Shown: positions 34,478 through 42,523 of the stretch, piece after piece | Position numbering within the stretch: the stretch's first letter is position 1 | Layout: the number at the start of each line of letters is the position of its first letter | Source of the DNA: Candidatus Intestinimonas stercoravium | GTDB taxonomy: Bacteria > Bacillota > Clostridia > Oscillospirales > Oscillospiraceae | Assembly (NCBI GenBank): GCA_019117605.1 | Contig: DWZK01000063.1 | Location: 1 to 58,169 of the forward strand | DNA: 58,169 bases | Reading direction: 5' to 3' | Made by a program: the position numbers and the translations under genes | The notes under the pieces: model-generated | Database searches by the model: none | The model's input: the letters and a program-made list of their open reading frames with translations, nothing else | What the model was told of the DNA's origin: nothing

Positions 34478-35004
34478 ACGGGAGAGAAGCGGTGGAAAAG
34501 CGGCTCCGAAGATCGGTGAAGCTGCTGGAGCGGTATAAATATGTCCTGCTGGTCCTGCTGGCCGGACTGCTGCTCCTCCTGCTGCCGGGCACAGGGGAGG
34601 GGAGCGCACAGGCCGGTGGGACCGATCCGCCCGCCGGCGAGACGCTGGACGTGGAGGCGCTGGAGCGGAAGCTGGAGGACACCCTCTCACAGGTGGAGGG
34701 CGCCGGTGAGGTGACCGTGGTATTGACGGTGAAGGGCTCCACCCGGCAGGTGTTGGCCCAGGACGTCGCCACCTCCCGCGCCGGAGCGGACAGCGAGGAG
34801 AGCAGGTCCGCGGTGGTGGTCTCCCGGGGGTCCGGCCAGGAGGAGGCGGTGGCCCTCCAACGGCTCTACCCCGCGTTCCAGGGGGCCCTGGTGGTATGCC
34901 CGGGAGGGGGAGAACCGGAGGTGCGGCTGGCATTGACGGAGGCAGTCTCGGCCCTGACGGGGCTGGGGAGCGACAAGATCTCTATCTGTAAAAGGGAAGC
35001 GTGA
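34474..35004 (+). CDS. spoIIIAG: stage III sporulation protein AG
   Basis: A 176-residue protein with one membrane helix (YVLLVLLAGLLLLLLPG) and an extracellular ring-forming domain containing VEGAGEVTVVLTVKGS. In Bacillus the homologue makes a large ring between the two membranes. It is shorter than the 229-residue Bacillus protein. Overlaps spoIIIAF by 4 nt. Confidence 0.94.
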   Translation: MNGREAVEKRLRRSVKLLERYKYVLLVLLAGLLLLLLPGTGEGSAQAGGTDPPAGETLDVEALERKLEDTLSQVEGAGEVTVVLTVKGSTRQVLAQDVATSRAGADSEESRSAVVVSRGSGQEEAVALQRLYPAFQGALVVCPGGGEPEVRLALTEAVSALTGLGSDKISICKREA

Positions 35005-35018
35005 GGAGGAATTCTGGG

Positions 35019-35606
35019 ATGAAGCTTTGGAAAAGGAACGCCGTGGTGGCGGCCATCGTGCTCTTCGTATGTGCGGCGGTCTATCTCAACTGGTCCTACA
35101 CCCAGGAGGAGACGGCGGACACGGGGAAGGTGCTGGGAGAGGCGGCTCTGGTAGGCGGACAGAGCACGGACCCCCTGCTGGAGGGGGCGGAGCCCTCCCC
35201 CTCGCCCACGGCTACCGCCAGCGCCCCGGCCGGCGGCGGGGAAGAGGAGGGCAGCGGCTACTTCGCCAATGCGCGGCTGAACCGGCAGCAGGCCAGGGAC
35301 AGCGCCCTCTCCCTGCTCCAGGAGGCGGCCGCTGACGCCAACGCCAGCCAGACCGCGGTGGAGGAGGCCAACGCCGCTATCCAGACCATGGCGGACTATA
35401 CCCTCTCGGAGGCCAACATCGAGAACCTGGTCACCGCCAAGGGCTACCAGGACTGCGTGGCCTTCCTCAACGAGAACAGCATCAGCGTGGTGGTGGACAA
35501 CAGCGGCGCCCCGCTTGCAGAGGCGGACATCGCGAAGATCAGTGAGATCGTCACCGAGGAGACCGGCCTGACAGCCAGTCAGATCAAGATCATCGAGGCC
35601 AGCTGA
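35019..35606 (+). CDS. spoIIIAH: stage III sporulation protein AH
   Basis: A 195-residue protein with one N-terminal membrane helix (AVVAAIVLFVCAAVYLNW), a Ser/Pro/Ala linker and a C-terminal domain that in other species pairs with forespore SpoIIQ across the septum. ATG 35019 is chosen because GAGGAGG is 9 nt upstream; the GTG at 35001 would lie before it. Last gene of the operon. Confidence 0.95.
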   Translation: MKLWKRNAVVAAIVLFVCAAVYLNWSYTQEETADTGKVLGEAALVGGQSTDPLLEGAEPSPSPTATASAPAGGGEEEGSGYFANARLNRQQARDSALSLLQEAAADANASQTAVEEANAAIQTMADYTLSEANIENLVTAKGYQDCVAFLNENSISVVVDNSGAPLAEADIAKISEIVTEETGLTASQIKIIEAS

Positions 35607-35617
35607 TAGATCCGCCC

Positions 35618-35644
35618 GGCGGGGAGAGCACGGCTCTCCCCGCC
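35618..35644 (+). terminator. hairpin ending the spoIIIA operon
   Basis: A 12-bp perfect inverted repeat GGCGGGGAGAGC around acg. Only a weak T run (gatctt) follows, so termination may be partial. Confidence 0.55.
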
Positions 35645-35699
35645 GATCTTCATCGCCGCGACAGGCGCACGGCGAAAGGGGAAGGGCGGGAAAAAGTGA

Positions 35700-35728
35700 T
35701 TGTAAAATCTGGTCCACTGTGGTACAAT
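35700..35728 (+). promoter_or_regulatory. sigma-A promoter of the Asp23-family gene
   Basis: TTGTAA (35700-35705), 17-nt spacer, TACAAT (35723-35728), about 30 nt before the gene. Confidence 0.72.
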
Positions 35729-35760
35729 AACGGCAAGTATGAAAAAGGAGTGTGACCACC

Positions 35761-36147
35761 GTGGCGGAAAGCAGAGAGTACGTCTCCCGTTCCGACGAGC
35801 TGGGGAATATCCATATATCGGAAGAGGTCCTGGCGGTGATCGCCGCCGCCGCCGCCCTGGAGGTGGAGGGCGTGGGCGGTCTGGCCGCCAATCTGGGCTC
35901 CGATCTGGCGGAGCTGCTGGGAAAGAAGAACCTCAGCAGAGGGATCCGCCTCCATGTGGAGGAGGAGAGCGTCACCATCGACGTGGCCATCCTGGTCAAG
36001 TACGGCTACACCATCCCCGATGTGGCCCGCGCCGTCCAGGAGGGCATCGCGGGCAGCGTGGAAGCCACCAGCGGCCTCAGTGTAGCCGCCGTCAACGTGA
36101 GCGTGGGCGGCGTGGTCTTTGACAAAGAACCCAAAAAAGCGCCGTAA
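35761..36147 (+). CDS. Asp23/Gls24 family envelope stress protein (YqhY-like)
   Basis: A 128-residue DUF322 protein: GNIHISEEVLAVIAAAAALEVEGV is the typical opening, and YTIPDVARAVQEGIAGSVEATSGL the typical middle. In Bacillus the gene at the same place, yqhY, is linked to acetyl-CoA carboxylase control. GTG 35761 is chosen because AAGGAG lies 10 nt upstream; GTG 35752 would abut it. It has its own promoter and terminator, and the accB-accC genes usually upstream are missing. Confidence 0.9.
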   Translation: MAESREYVSRSDELGNIHISEEVLAVIAAAAALEVEGVGGLAANLGSDLAELLGKKNLSRGIRLHVEEESVTIDVAILVKYGYTIPDVARAVQEGIAGSVEATSGLSVAAVNVSVGGVVFDKEPKKAP

Positions 36148-36165
36148 GATCCGGCCGGGCCTATC

Positions 36166-36207
36166 AAAGAGCATTGAGCGTTTTCCAGCGGCTCAATGCT
36201 CTTTTTT
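36166..36207 (+). terminator. intrinsic terminator after the Asp23-family gene
   Basis: A perfect 14-bp stem AAAGAGCATTGAGC with its complement around an 11-nt loop, followed by TTTTTT. Confidence 0.9.
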
Positions 36208-36288
36208 CGCTGAAACGGGCCTTGTCTGGGGCCGGATACAGCGTGTGGGGAGACCTCACGATCCTTCGGCGGGACCGAGGATAGGGGG

Positions 36289-36317
36289 TTTATTTTCCCA
36301 AACATCCTGTATATAAT
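36289..36317 (+). promoter_or_regulatory. candidate sigma-A promoter of the nusB operon
   Basis: A perfect -10 TATAAT (36312-36317), with TTTATT (36289-36294) 17 nt upstream as a weak -35. It would drive nusB and the long run of overlapping genes through recN. Confidence 0.5.
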
Positions 36318-36364
36318 AGAGCATAGGATGAATATTCAAAAGAGTGACAATGGAGGAGACCATC

Positions 36365-36880
36365 ATGACCAGGAGCAGCGCCCGCGAGATCGCCGTCCAC
36401 CTGTCTTTTGCCATGGGATTTTCTGACCGGACCGCAGAAGAGGTCCTGGGGGAGGCTTTGAGCCGGGAGAATTTCCAGCGCTTGGGGGAGGAGGATCCCC
36501 TCTACAGCGAATACCCCAACGAGAAGCAGCGTCAGTACATAACTACGCTGGTGAAGGGGGTATATGAGCACGGGGTGGAGCTGGACGGCTACATCTCCAA
36601 ATATGCCATCGGGTGGTCCTTCGCCCGGATCTCCCGGATGGCGGCGGCCATCATGCGGGTGGCCATGTACGAGATCCTCTATATGCCGGATATCCCCGCC
36701 TCTGCCGCCATCAACGAGGCGGTGGAGCTGGCCAAACGGTATGATTCCCCGGAGGCCGCCTCCTTCGTCAACGGCATCCTGGGATCCTATGTCCGCAAAG
36801 AGCTGCCGGAGGAGCGCGTGCCTGTCAGAGGGCGGGCGGCAGAGGCGGAGAAAGACGGCGGGGAAGGGAACGAGGCGTGA
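36365..36880 (+). CDS. nusB: transcription antitermination factor NusB
   Basis: Binds boxA RNA with NusE (S10) in rRNA antitermination. The 171-residue product is all-helical, with SSAREIAVHLSFAMGF at the start and the conserved SARISRMAAAIMRVAMYEI / AINEAVELAKRYDSPEAASFVNGIL C-terminal block, plus a short charged tail. ATG 36365 has GGAGG 8 nt upstream. It heads the operon, and its stop overlaps the next start by 4 nt. Confidence 0.95.
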   Translation: MTRSSAREIAVHLSFAMGFSDRTAEEVLGEALSRENFQRLGEEDPLYSEYPNEKQRQYITTLVKGVYEHGVELDGYISKYAIGWSFARISRMAAAIMRVAMYEILYMPDIPASAAINEAVELAKRYDSPEAASFVNGILGSYVRKELPEERVPVRGRAAEAEKDGGEGNEA

Positions 36881-37824
36881 GCAGCGGGATCTGCCTGGGG
36901 CTGGACACCAGCAACTACACCACCTCCGCCGCCTGCTTCGACGGCGAGACAGGCCGGCAGGCGGCCCGCCTGCTGGAGGTGGCGCCCGGCGCCCTGGGCC
37001 TCCGTCAGAGCGAGGCCCTTTTCCAGCATGTCAAGCGCCTGCCCGGGCTGCTGGAGTCCCTCCGGGAGGACGGGGCCTTGGAGATGCCCGTCTCCGTGGT
37101 GGGGGCCAGCACCAAGCCCCGCTGGGTGGAGGGCTCCTACATGCCCTGCTTCCTGGCGGGAGAGTCCGTGGGGCGGTCTATCGCCGCCTCTCTGGGCGTG
37201 CCCTTTTTTGCCTGCTCCCACCAGCAGGGCCATATCGCCGCCGCAGCCTGGGCCTCCGGCCGGATCGACCTGCTGGACAGGCCCTGCCTGGCCTGGCACC
37301 TCTCCGGCGGGACCACCGAGCTGCTGCTGGTGGAGCCGGAGGCGGGGAACGTACGGGCCGTCAAGCTGGGGGGCACGTCCGATCTCTCGGCGGGACAGCT
37401 CATCGACCGGACCGGCGTGGCTCTGGGGCTCTCCTTCCCGGCGGGGAAGGGCGTGGACGCCCTGGCCGCGGAGTCGGGGGAAGGGGCCCATTTCCGGGTC
37501 AAGCTGAACGGGCTGACCTTCTCCCTCTCCGGCGTGGAGAACCAGGTGAAGGGCCTGCTCCACCGGGGCGCGCCGCCCCAGGATGCCGCCCGGTACGCCC
37601 TGCTCACTGTGATCGACGCGGTGGAGCGGGCCACAGAGCGGGCGCTGGAGCGGCATCCGGGGCTGCCCGTGCTCTTCTCCGGCGGCGTCTCCTCCAACGC
37701 GCTGCTGCGCACCATGGCGGGCCGGCGCTTCGAGGCGGTGTTCGCGCCCCCCGTCTATTCCACGGATAACGCCATGGGCGTGGCGGTGCTGGCCTGCCGG
37801 GCGCTGGCGGGAGGGAGACTATGA
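36877..37824 (+). CDS. TsaD/Kae1-like (peptidase M22 family) paralogue
   Basis: A 315-residue ASKHA-fold protein resembling the tRNA threonylcarbamoyladenosine enzyme TsaD but clearly divergent. It opens CLGLDTSNYTTSAACFD rather than the TsaD ETSCDET motif. It keeps the metal-binding HxxxH (HQQGH), has SGGTTEL where TsaD has SGGHTEL, and retains the distal aspartate in STDNAMG. The genuine tsaD is expected elsewhere. GTG 36877 overlaps nusB, and its stop overlaps xseA. It stands where Bacillus has folD. Function unknown; a nucleotide-dependent metalloenzyme is likely. Confidence 0.8.
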   Translation: MSSGICLGLDTSNYTTSAACFDGETGRQAARLLEVAPGALGLRQSEALFQHVKRLPGLLESLREDGALEMPVSVVGASTKPRWVEGSYMPCFLAGESVGRSIAASLGVPFFACSHQQGHIAAAAWASGRIDLLDRPCLAWHLSGGTTELLLVEPEAGNVRAVKLGGTSDLSAGQLIDRTGVALGLSFPAGKGVDALAAESGEGAHFRVKLNGLTFSLSGVENQVKGLLHRGAPPQDAARYALLTVIDAVERATERALERHPGLPVLFSGGVSSNALLRTMAGRRFEAVFAPPVYSTDNAMGVAVLACRALAGGRL

Positions 37825-39032
37825 GCAGCGAACGGCCCGTCTATACCGTCACCCAGGTCAACAGCTACCTCAAGGCCGTCATGGACCAGGACCGGCTCCT
37901 CAGCGGCCTTTTCGTCCGGGGAGAGATCTCCAACTTCAAGACCTATCCCTCGGGGCACAGCTACTTCTCCCTGAAGGACGAGGGGGGGAGTCTCCGCTGC
38001 GTCATGTTCCGGCGGGAGGCCTCCCGGCTCCGCTTCCGACCGGAGAACGGGATGAAGGTCATCGCCTTCGGACGGATCACGGTGTTCCCACGGGATGGGC
38101 AGTACCAGCTCTACTGCGGGGAGCTCACCCCCGACGGGGTGGGAGATCTCCATGTGGCTTTCGAGCAGCTCAAGGACAAGCTGTACCGGGAGGGGCTCTT
38201 CGACGCCGCGCACAAAAAGCCCCTGCCCCGATATCCAGGGCGCATCGCCCTCATCACCTCTCCCGCCGGAGCGGCCCTGCGGGATATGCTGCGCATCCTG
38301 AACGCGCGGTATCCGCTGGCCCATGTCCTGCTGATCCCCGTGCGGGTACAGGGAGAGGAGGCGCCGGGGGAGATCGCCGCCGCCCTGCGCTATGCCAGCG
38401 CCCACCGCCTGGCCGACCTCATCATCACCGGACGGGGCGGCGGCTCTATGGAGGACCTGTGGGCCTTCAACGAGGAGGTCGTGGCCCGGGCCATCTACGA
38501 CTGTGAGATACCCGTCATCTCTGCTGTGGGGCATGAGCCGGACGTGACCATCGCCGACTTCGTGGCGGATCTGCGGGCCGCCACGCCCTCCAATGCCGCC
38601 GAGCTGGCGGTGCCCGACCAGAGTGAGCTCCGTTCGGCCCTCCGCCGGTACGGAGACCGGCTGTCGGGGGCGGAGGGGGCCAGGCTGGAGCGGGCCCGGC
38701 AGACGCTCCGCCGCCTCTCCGAGAGCCGGGCGCTCCGGAGCCCCGCCGCCCAGATCCAGGATCGGCGGGTGCTCCTGGACTACCAGGGCCAGCGCCTCTC
38801 CCACGGGCTCACGGCGGCCCTGGGCCGGGACCGGGCCCGTTTCGCCGGCCTTGCGGCGAAGCTGGACGCCCTGAGCCCGCTGAAGGTCCTGGGCCGCGGC
38901 TACGCCCTGGTACGGTCCTCCGGCGGAGAGGTGATCTCCTCGGCGGAACAGACGGAAGAAGGAGAGCAGATCTCGGTGCGCCTGGCGGACGGGGCGCTGG
39001 ATTGCCGGGTGGAGAAGAAGAGGAGGCTGTGA
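37821..39032 (+). CDS. xseA: exodeoxyribonuclease VII large subunit
   Basis: Catalytic subunit of the single-strand-specific exonuclease VII. The 403-residue product has an N-terminal OB-fold (YTVTQVNSYLKAVMDQD... GEISNFK), the catalytic core (ALITSPAGAALRDM; GRGGGSMEDLWAFNEE; SAVGHEPDVTIADFVADLRAATPSNAAEL) and a helical C-terminus. Overlaps the upstream gene by 4 nt (ATGA); xseB follows after 1 nt. Confidence 0.97.
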   Translation: MSSERPVYTVTQVNSYLKAVMDQDRLLSGLFVRGEISNFKTYPSGHSYFSLKDEGGSLRCVMFRREASRLRFRPENGMKVIAFGRITVFPRDGQYQLYCGELTPDGVGDLHVAFEQLKDKLYREGLFDAAHKKPLPRYPGRIALITSPAGAALRDMLRILNARYPLAHVLLIPVRVQGEEAPGEIAAALRYASAHRLADLIITGRGGGSMEDLWAFNEEVVARAIYDCEIPVISAVGHEPDVTIADFVADLRAATPSNAAELAVPDQSELRSALRRYGDRLSGAEGARLERARQTLRRLSESRALRSPAAQIQDRRVLLDYQGQRLSHGLTAALGRDRARFAGLAAKLDALSPLKVLGRGYALVRSSGGEVISSAEQTEEGEQISVRLADGALDCRVEKKRRL

Positions 39033-39033
39033 G

Positions 39034-39267
39034 ATGGCCGAGAGGAAAAAGAGCTTTGAGCAGGCCATGGCCCGGCTGGAAGAGGTCGTGGGCCTTTTGG
39101 AGCGGGGAGACGCCCCGCTGGAGGAGTCCCTGAAGCTGTTCGAAGAGGGCATGTCGCTGATGAAGCAGTGCTCCACCATGCTGGACCGGGCGGAGCAGAA
39201 AGTGAGCAAGCTGACGGTCAAAGAGGACGGTACGGCGGCGGAGACGCCCCTGGAGAGAGAGGAGTGA
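39034..39267 (+). CDS. xseB: exodeoxyribonuclease VII small subunit
   Basis: A 77-residue helical protein: KSFEQAMARLEEVVGLLERGDAPLEESLKLFEEGM is the XseB signature. Several copies wrap the XseA coiled-coil. It is followed 7 nt later by ispA. Confidence 0.96.
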   Translation: MAERKKSFEQAMARLEEVVGLLERGDAPLEESLKLFEEGMSLMKQCSTMLDRAEQKVSKLTVKEDGTAAETPLEREE

Positions 39268-39274
39268 GCCCAAG

Positions 39275-40153
39275 ATGGAGTTCCACCAGCAGCTGGAGGC
39301 AGATCAGAAGCAGATCGAGGCATATCTGCGGGCCTATTTCGGGGACCGGGAGGACATGACCAACCTGTACGACGCCATGAACTACAGTCTCCTCAGCGGC
39401 GGGAAGCGGGTGCGCCCGGTCCTGGCCCTGGAGGTGTGCCGGATGTGCGGGGGAGACCCGGAGACGGCCCTCCCCTTCGCCTGTGCCGTGGAGATGATCC
39501 ACACCTATTCTCTGATCCACGATGACCTCCCCTGTATGGACGACGACGACCTCCGCCGGGGCAGGCCCACCAATCATAAAGTCTATGGTGAGGCCATGGC
39601 CGTCCTGGCAGGAGACGCGCTGCTGACAGCGGCCTTCGAGGCCGCCCTGTCGGCGGAAGCCCTCTCCGTGGAGCGGAGGGCCCAGGGAGCGCTGCTCCTG
39701 GCCAAAGCCGCGGGGGCCGAGGGCATGGTGGGCGGACAGGCCCTGGATATGGCCGCAGAGGGCCGTGCCATCGGCCGCTGGGACGTAGAGAACCTACAAA
39801 AGCGGAAGACCGGCGCCCTCCTCTGCGCGGCGGCGGATCTGGGCTGTATCGCGGCGGGAGCCGGAGAGGCGGACCGGGCCGCCGTGCGGACCTATGCGGG
39901 GAAGCTGGGGCTGGCCTTCCAGGTCCGGGATGACATGCTGGACGTGTCCGGAGATGAAAAGACCCTGGGAAAGACTGTGGGCTCCGACCGGGCCAACGAG
40001 AAGACCACTTTCGTCACTCTGCTGGGGCTGGACGCCTGCAAAGAGCTGGTGGAAGAGCTCACCACCGCTGCCGTTGGCGCTCTGGAGCCCTTTGGGGAGC
40101 GGGCGGATCTCCTCTGCTGGCTGGCCCAGATCCTCGCCGGCCGCGAGAGATAG
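39275..40153 (+). CDS. ispA: farnesyl diphosphate synthase (short-chain trans polyprenyl synthase)
   Basis: Condenses DMAPP/GPP with IPP to farnesyl diphosphate. The 292-residue product has the first aspartate-rich motif HDDLPCMDDDDLRRG near residues 82-95, the second DDMLDVSGD near 220, and GGKRVRP near the N-terminus. Its product feeds UppS in the other operon. GGAGTGAG precedes ATG 39275. Confidence 0.95.
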   Translation: MEFHQQLEADQKQIEAYLRAYFGDREDMTNLYDAMNYSLLSGGKRVRPVLALEVCRMCGGDPETALPFACAVEMIHTYSLIHDDLPCMDDDDLRRGRPTNHKVYGEAMAVLAGDALLTAAFEAALSAEALSVERRAQGALLLAKAAGAEGMVGGQALDMAAEGRAIGRWDVENLQKRKTGALLCAAADLGCIAAGAGEADRAAVRTYAGKLGLAFQVRDDMLDVSGDEKTLGKTVGSDRANEKTTFVTLLGLDACKELVEELTTAAVGALEPFGERADLLCWLAQILAGRER

Positions 40154-40163
40154 GGTGGCGGGT

Positions 40164-40625
40164 ATGAACAACCTTCCAAACTACTACATGGGCAACCTGA
40201 TCCTGGTATTATCCATCCTGGCATGGGCGGCGGCCCAGGTGCTGAAGGTGCTCATCGGCCTGCTGGTAGAGCGGCAGCTGAACTGGAAGGCCGGCATCAG
40301 CAGCGGCGGGATGCCCAGCTCCCACTCCGCCTTCGTCTGCGCCTGCGCCACATCTACGGGGATCCTCTACGGCTTCTCCTCCGCCCTCTTCGCCATCGCG
40401 GCTGTGGTGGCCATCGTGGTGATGTATGATGCGGCCAATGTCCGGCGCCAGGTGGGGCGGCAGGCGAAGATCCTCAACGACGTGATCGAGGACCTGAAGA
40501 TCGAACACCCCGACCTGCTCAAGAAAAAGCTCACTGAGCAGGTGGGACATACCCCCCTGCAGGTACTGGCCGGGGCGGCGCTGGGCGTCGCGATCGGCTG
40601 TGTGGGGACATATCTGCGCATATGA
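40164..40625 (+). CDS. divergent PAP2 family (DUF212) membrane protein
   Basis: A 153-residue membrane protein with about four helices. SSGGMPSSHSAFVCACATS holds the PAP2-like phosphatase motif, and VMYDAANVRRQVGRQA is typical of the DUF212 family. The family is thought to be acid-phosphatase-related, but the substrate is not established; its place between ispA and dxs suggests prenyl phosphate chemistry, as inference. ATG 40164 is chosen with AGGGTGG upstream. Confidence 0.85.
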   Translation: MNNLPNYYMGNLILVLSILAWAAAQVLKVLIGLLVERQLNWKAGISSGGMPSSHSAFVCACATSTGILYGFSSALFAIAAVVAIVVMYDAANVRRQVGRQAKILNDVIEDLKIEHPDLLKKKLTEQVGHTPLQVLAGAALGVAIGCVGTYLRI

Positions 40626-40675
40626 GCCCTTCTCCGCCGGCAGGGCCTGAGCAGGAAGACCGGGAGGTGCAGCGT

Positions 40676-42523
40676 ATGGTCGAATTAGGGGACATTCCGG
40701 ATATGCATACCATCAGCGACGGTCAGGCGGAGGCGCTGTGCAGCCAGCTCCGGGCCAGGATCATCGACGTGGTATCCAGGACAGGGGGACATCTCGCCTC
40801 CAATCTGGGGGCGGTGGAGATCCTGGTGGCCCTCCACCGGGTGTTCGACACGGGCCGGGACCGCCTGGTCTTCGACGTGGGGCACCAGTGCTACGTCCAT
40901 AAGATCCTCACCGGCCGGGAGGGGGCGATGGAGACCCTGCGGATGTTCGGCGGCCTCTCCGGCTATCCCAAGCCCCAGGAGAGCGTCCACGACGCATTCA
41001 TCGCGGGGCACGCCTCCAACTCCGTGTCGGTGGCCCTGGGGATGGCCTTCGCGCGCACCCGCCTGGGGCAGGATCACTCGGTGATAGCCCTCCTGGGAGA
41101 CGGGGCCCTGACGGGCGGACTGGCCTATGAGGGCCTGTCCGGGGCGGGCCTGAGCGGAGAACAGCTCCTGGTGATCCTCAACGACAACGGCATGTCCATC
41201 ACGGAGAACGTGGGCGGTATCGCCCAGCACCTGGCCCATCAGCGCCTGAAGCCGCAGTACCTCCGTTTCAAAAAGAGCTATCGGAAGCTGATGGCCGTCC
41301 TCCCAGGCGGCAGGCAGATCTACCGCTTCACCCACAAGGTGAAGACCGCCGTGAAGGAGACTTTGCTGCCATGCAGCATGTTCGAGGATATGGGCTTCAC
41401 CTATCTGGGGCCGGTGGACGGGAACGATGTGCGCGGCCTGACCCGGCTGCTGCGCTATGCCAAAGAGCTAAAGACGCCAGTCCTGCTCCATGTGCGGACT
41501 GTAAAGGGGAAAGGCTATCCACCTGCGGAGAAGAACCCGGACGCCTACCACGGTGTGTCCCGGTTCTGCGTCCAGACCGGGGAGCCCCTCCACCCCTCCG
41601 GGCCATCGTTCTCCAGCACCTTCGGCGCGGCCCTGTGCGAGCTGGCGGAGAAGGATGGCAAGATCTGCGCCATCACCGCCGCCATGCGGGACGGCACCGG
41701 GCTGGGAGGATTCGCGAAGCGGTTCCCCGACCGCTTTTTCGATGTGGGCATCGCCGAGGGACACGGGGTGGCCATGTCCGCCGGCATGGCCAAGGAGGGC
41801 TGCCTGCCGGTGTTCGCGGTCTATTCCTCCTTCTTGCAGCGGGGCTATGACATGCTCATCCACGACGTGGGCATCCTGGGCCTCCATGTGATCCTGGGGG
41901 TGGACCGGGCCGGACTGGTGGGGGAGGACGGAGAGACACACCACGGGCTCTTCGATGTGGCGTATCTGTCCACCGTGCCCGGTATGACCCTGTACGCGCC
42001 CGCCAGCTTTGCCGAGCTGCGGACCATGCTGGGCCTGGCTGCGGCGGCCCAGGGGCCGGTGGCGCTCCGCTACCCCCGTGGCGGAGAGGAGAGATATACG
42101 GCGGACGCGGGGAGGGCCCCCTGCATCCGGCTGACGGAGGGGGCGGATATCACCCTGGTCACGCACGGCATCACGGTCTCCACGGTCCTGCAGGTGGCGG
42201 AGCGGCTGCGGCAGGCGGGCTATTCGCCGGAGGTGTGGAAACTGAACCGTCTCCTGCCCCTGGAGGCGGAGGGCGTCCTCCAGTCGGCGGCTCGGACCGG
42301 GCGCCTGCTGGCGGCGGAAGAGTGCGCGGAGATGGGCTGCATGGGCGGGCGCATCGCCGCCCAGCTGTCGGAGCGGGGGATCGCCATGAAAAAGGTCCGC
42401 CTGTGCAATACCGGGAGAGGCTATGTCCCACAGGGGACGGTGGCCCAGCTCCGCCAGTGGTGCGGGCTGGATGAGGACTCTCTCTATCAGGCGGCGCTGG
42501 AGGTCTTGCAGAGTGGAGAATAA
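40676..42523 (+). CDS. dxs: 1-deoxy-D-xylulose-5-phosphate synthase
   Basis: First, thiamine-diphosphate-dependent step of the MEP pathway: pyruvate plus glyceraldehyde-3-phosphate gives DXP. The 615-residue product contains FDVGHQCYVHKILTGR, the ThDP motif GDGALTGG...NDNGMSI, the catalytic ITAAMRDGTGL and the RAGLVGEDGETHHGLFD block. I chose ATG 40676 because GGGAGG is 8 nt upstream and the length then matches the family; ATG 40622, overlapping the previous stop, would add an 18-residue tail of no family likeness. Confidence 0.95.
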   Translation: MVELGDIPDMHTISDGQAEALCSQLRARIIDVVSRTGGHLASNLGAVEILVALHRVFDTGRDRLVFDVGHQCYVHKILTGREGAMETLRMFGGLSGYPKPQESVHDAFIAGHASNSVSVALGMAFARTRLGQDHSVIALLGDGALTGGLAYEGLSGAGLSGEQLLVILNDNGMSITENVGGIAQHLAHQRLKPQYLRFKKSYRKLMAVLPGGRQIYRFTHKVKTAVKETLLPCSMFEDMGFTYLGPVDGNDVRGLTRLLRYAKELKTPVLLHVRTVKGKGYPPAEKNPDAYHGVSRFCVQTGEPLHPSGPSFSSTFGAALCELAEKDGKICAITAAMRDGTGLGGFAKRFPDRFFDVGIAEGHGVAMSAGMAKEGCLPVFAVYSSFLQRGYDMLIHDVGILGLHVILGVDRAGLVGEDGETHHGLFDVAYLSTVPGMTLYAPASFAELRTMLGLAAAAQGPVALRYPRGGEERYTADAGRAPCIRLTEGADITLVTHGITVSTVLQVAERLRQAGYSPEVWKLNRLLPLEAEGVLQSAARTGRLLAAEECAEMGCMGGRIAAQLSERGIAMKKVRLCNTGRGYVPQGTVAQLRQWCGLDEDSLYQAALEVLQSGE

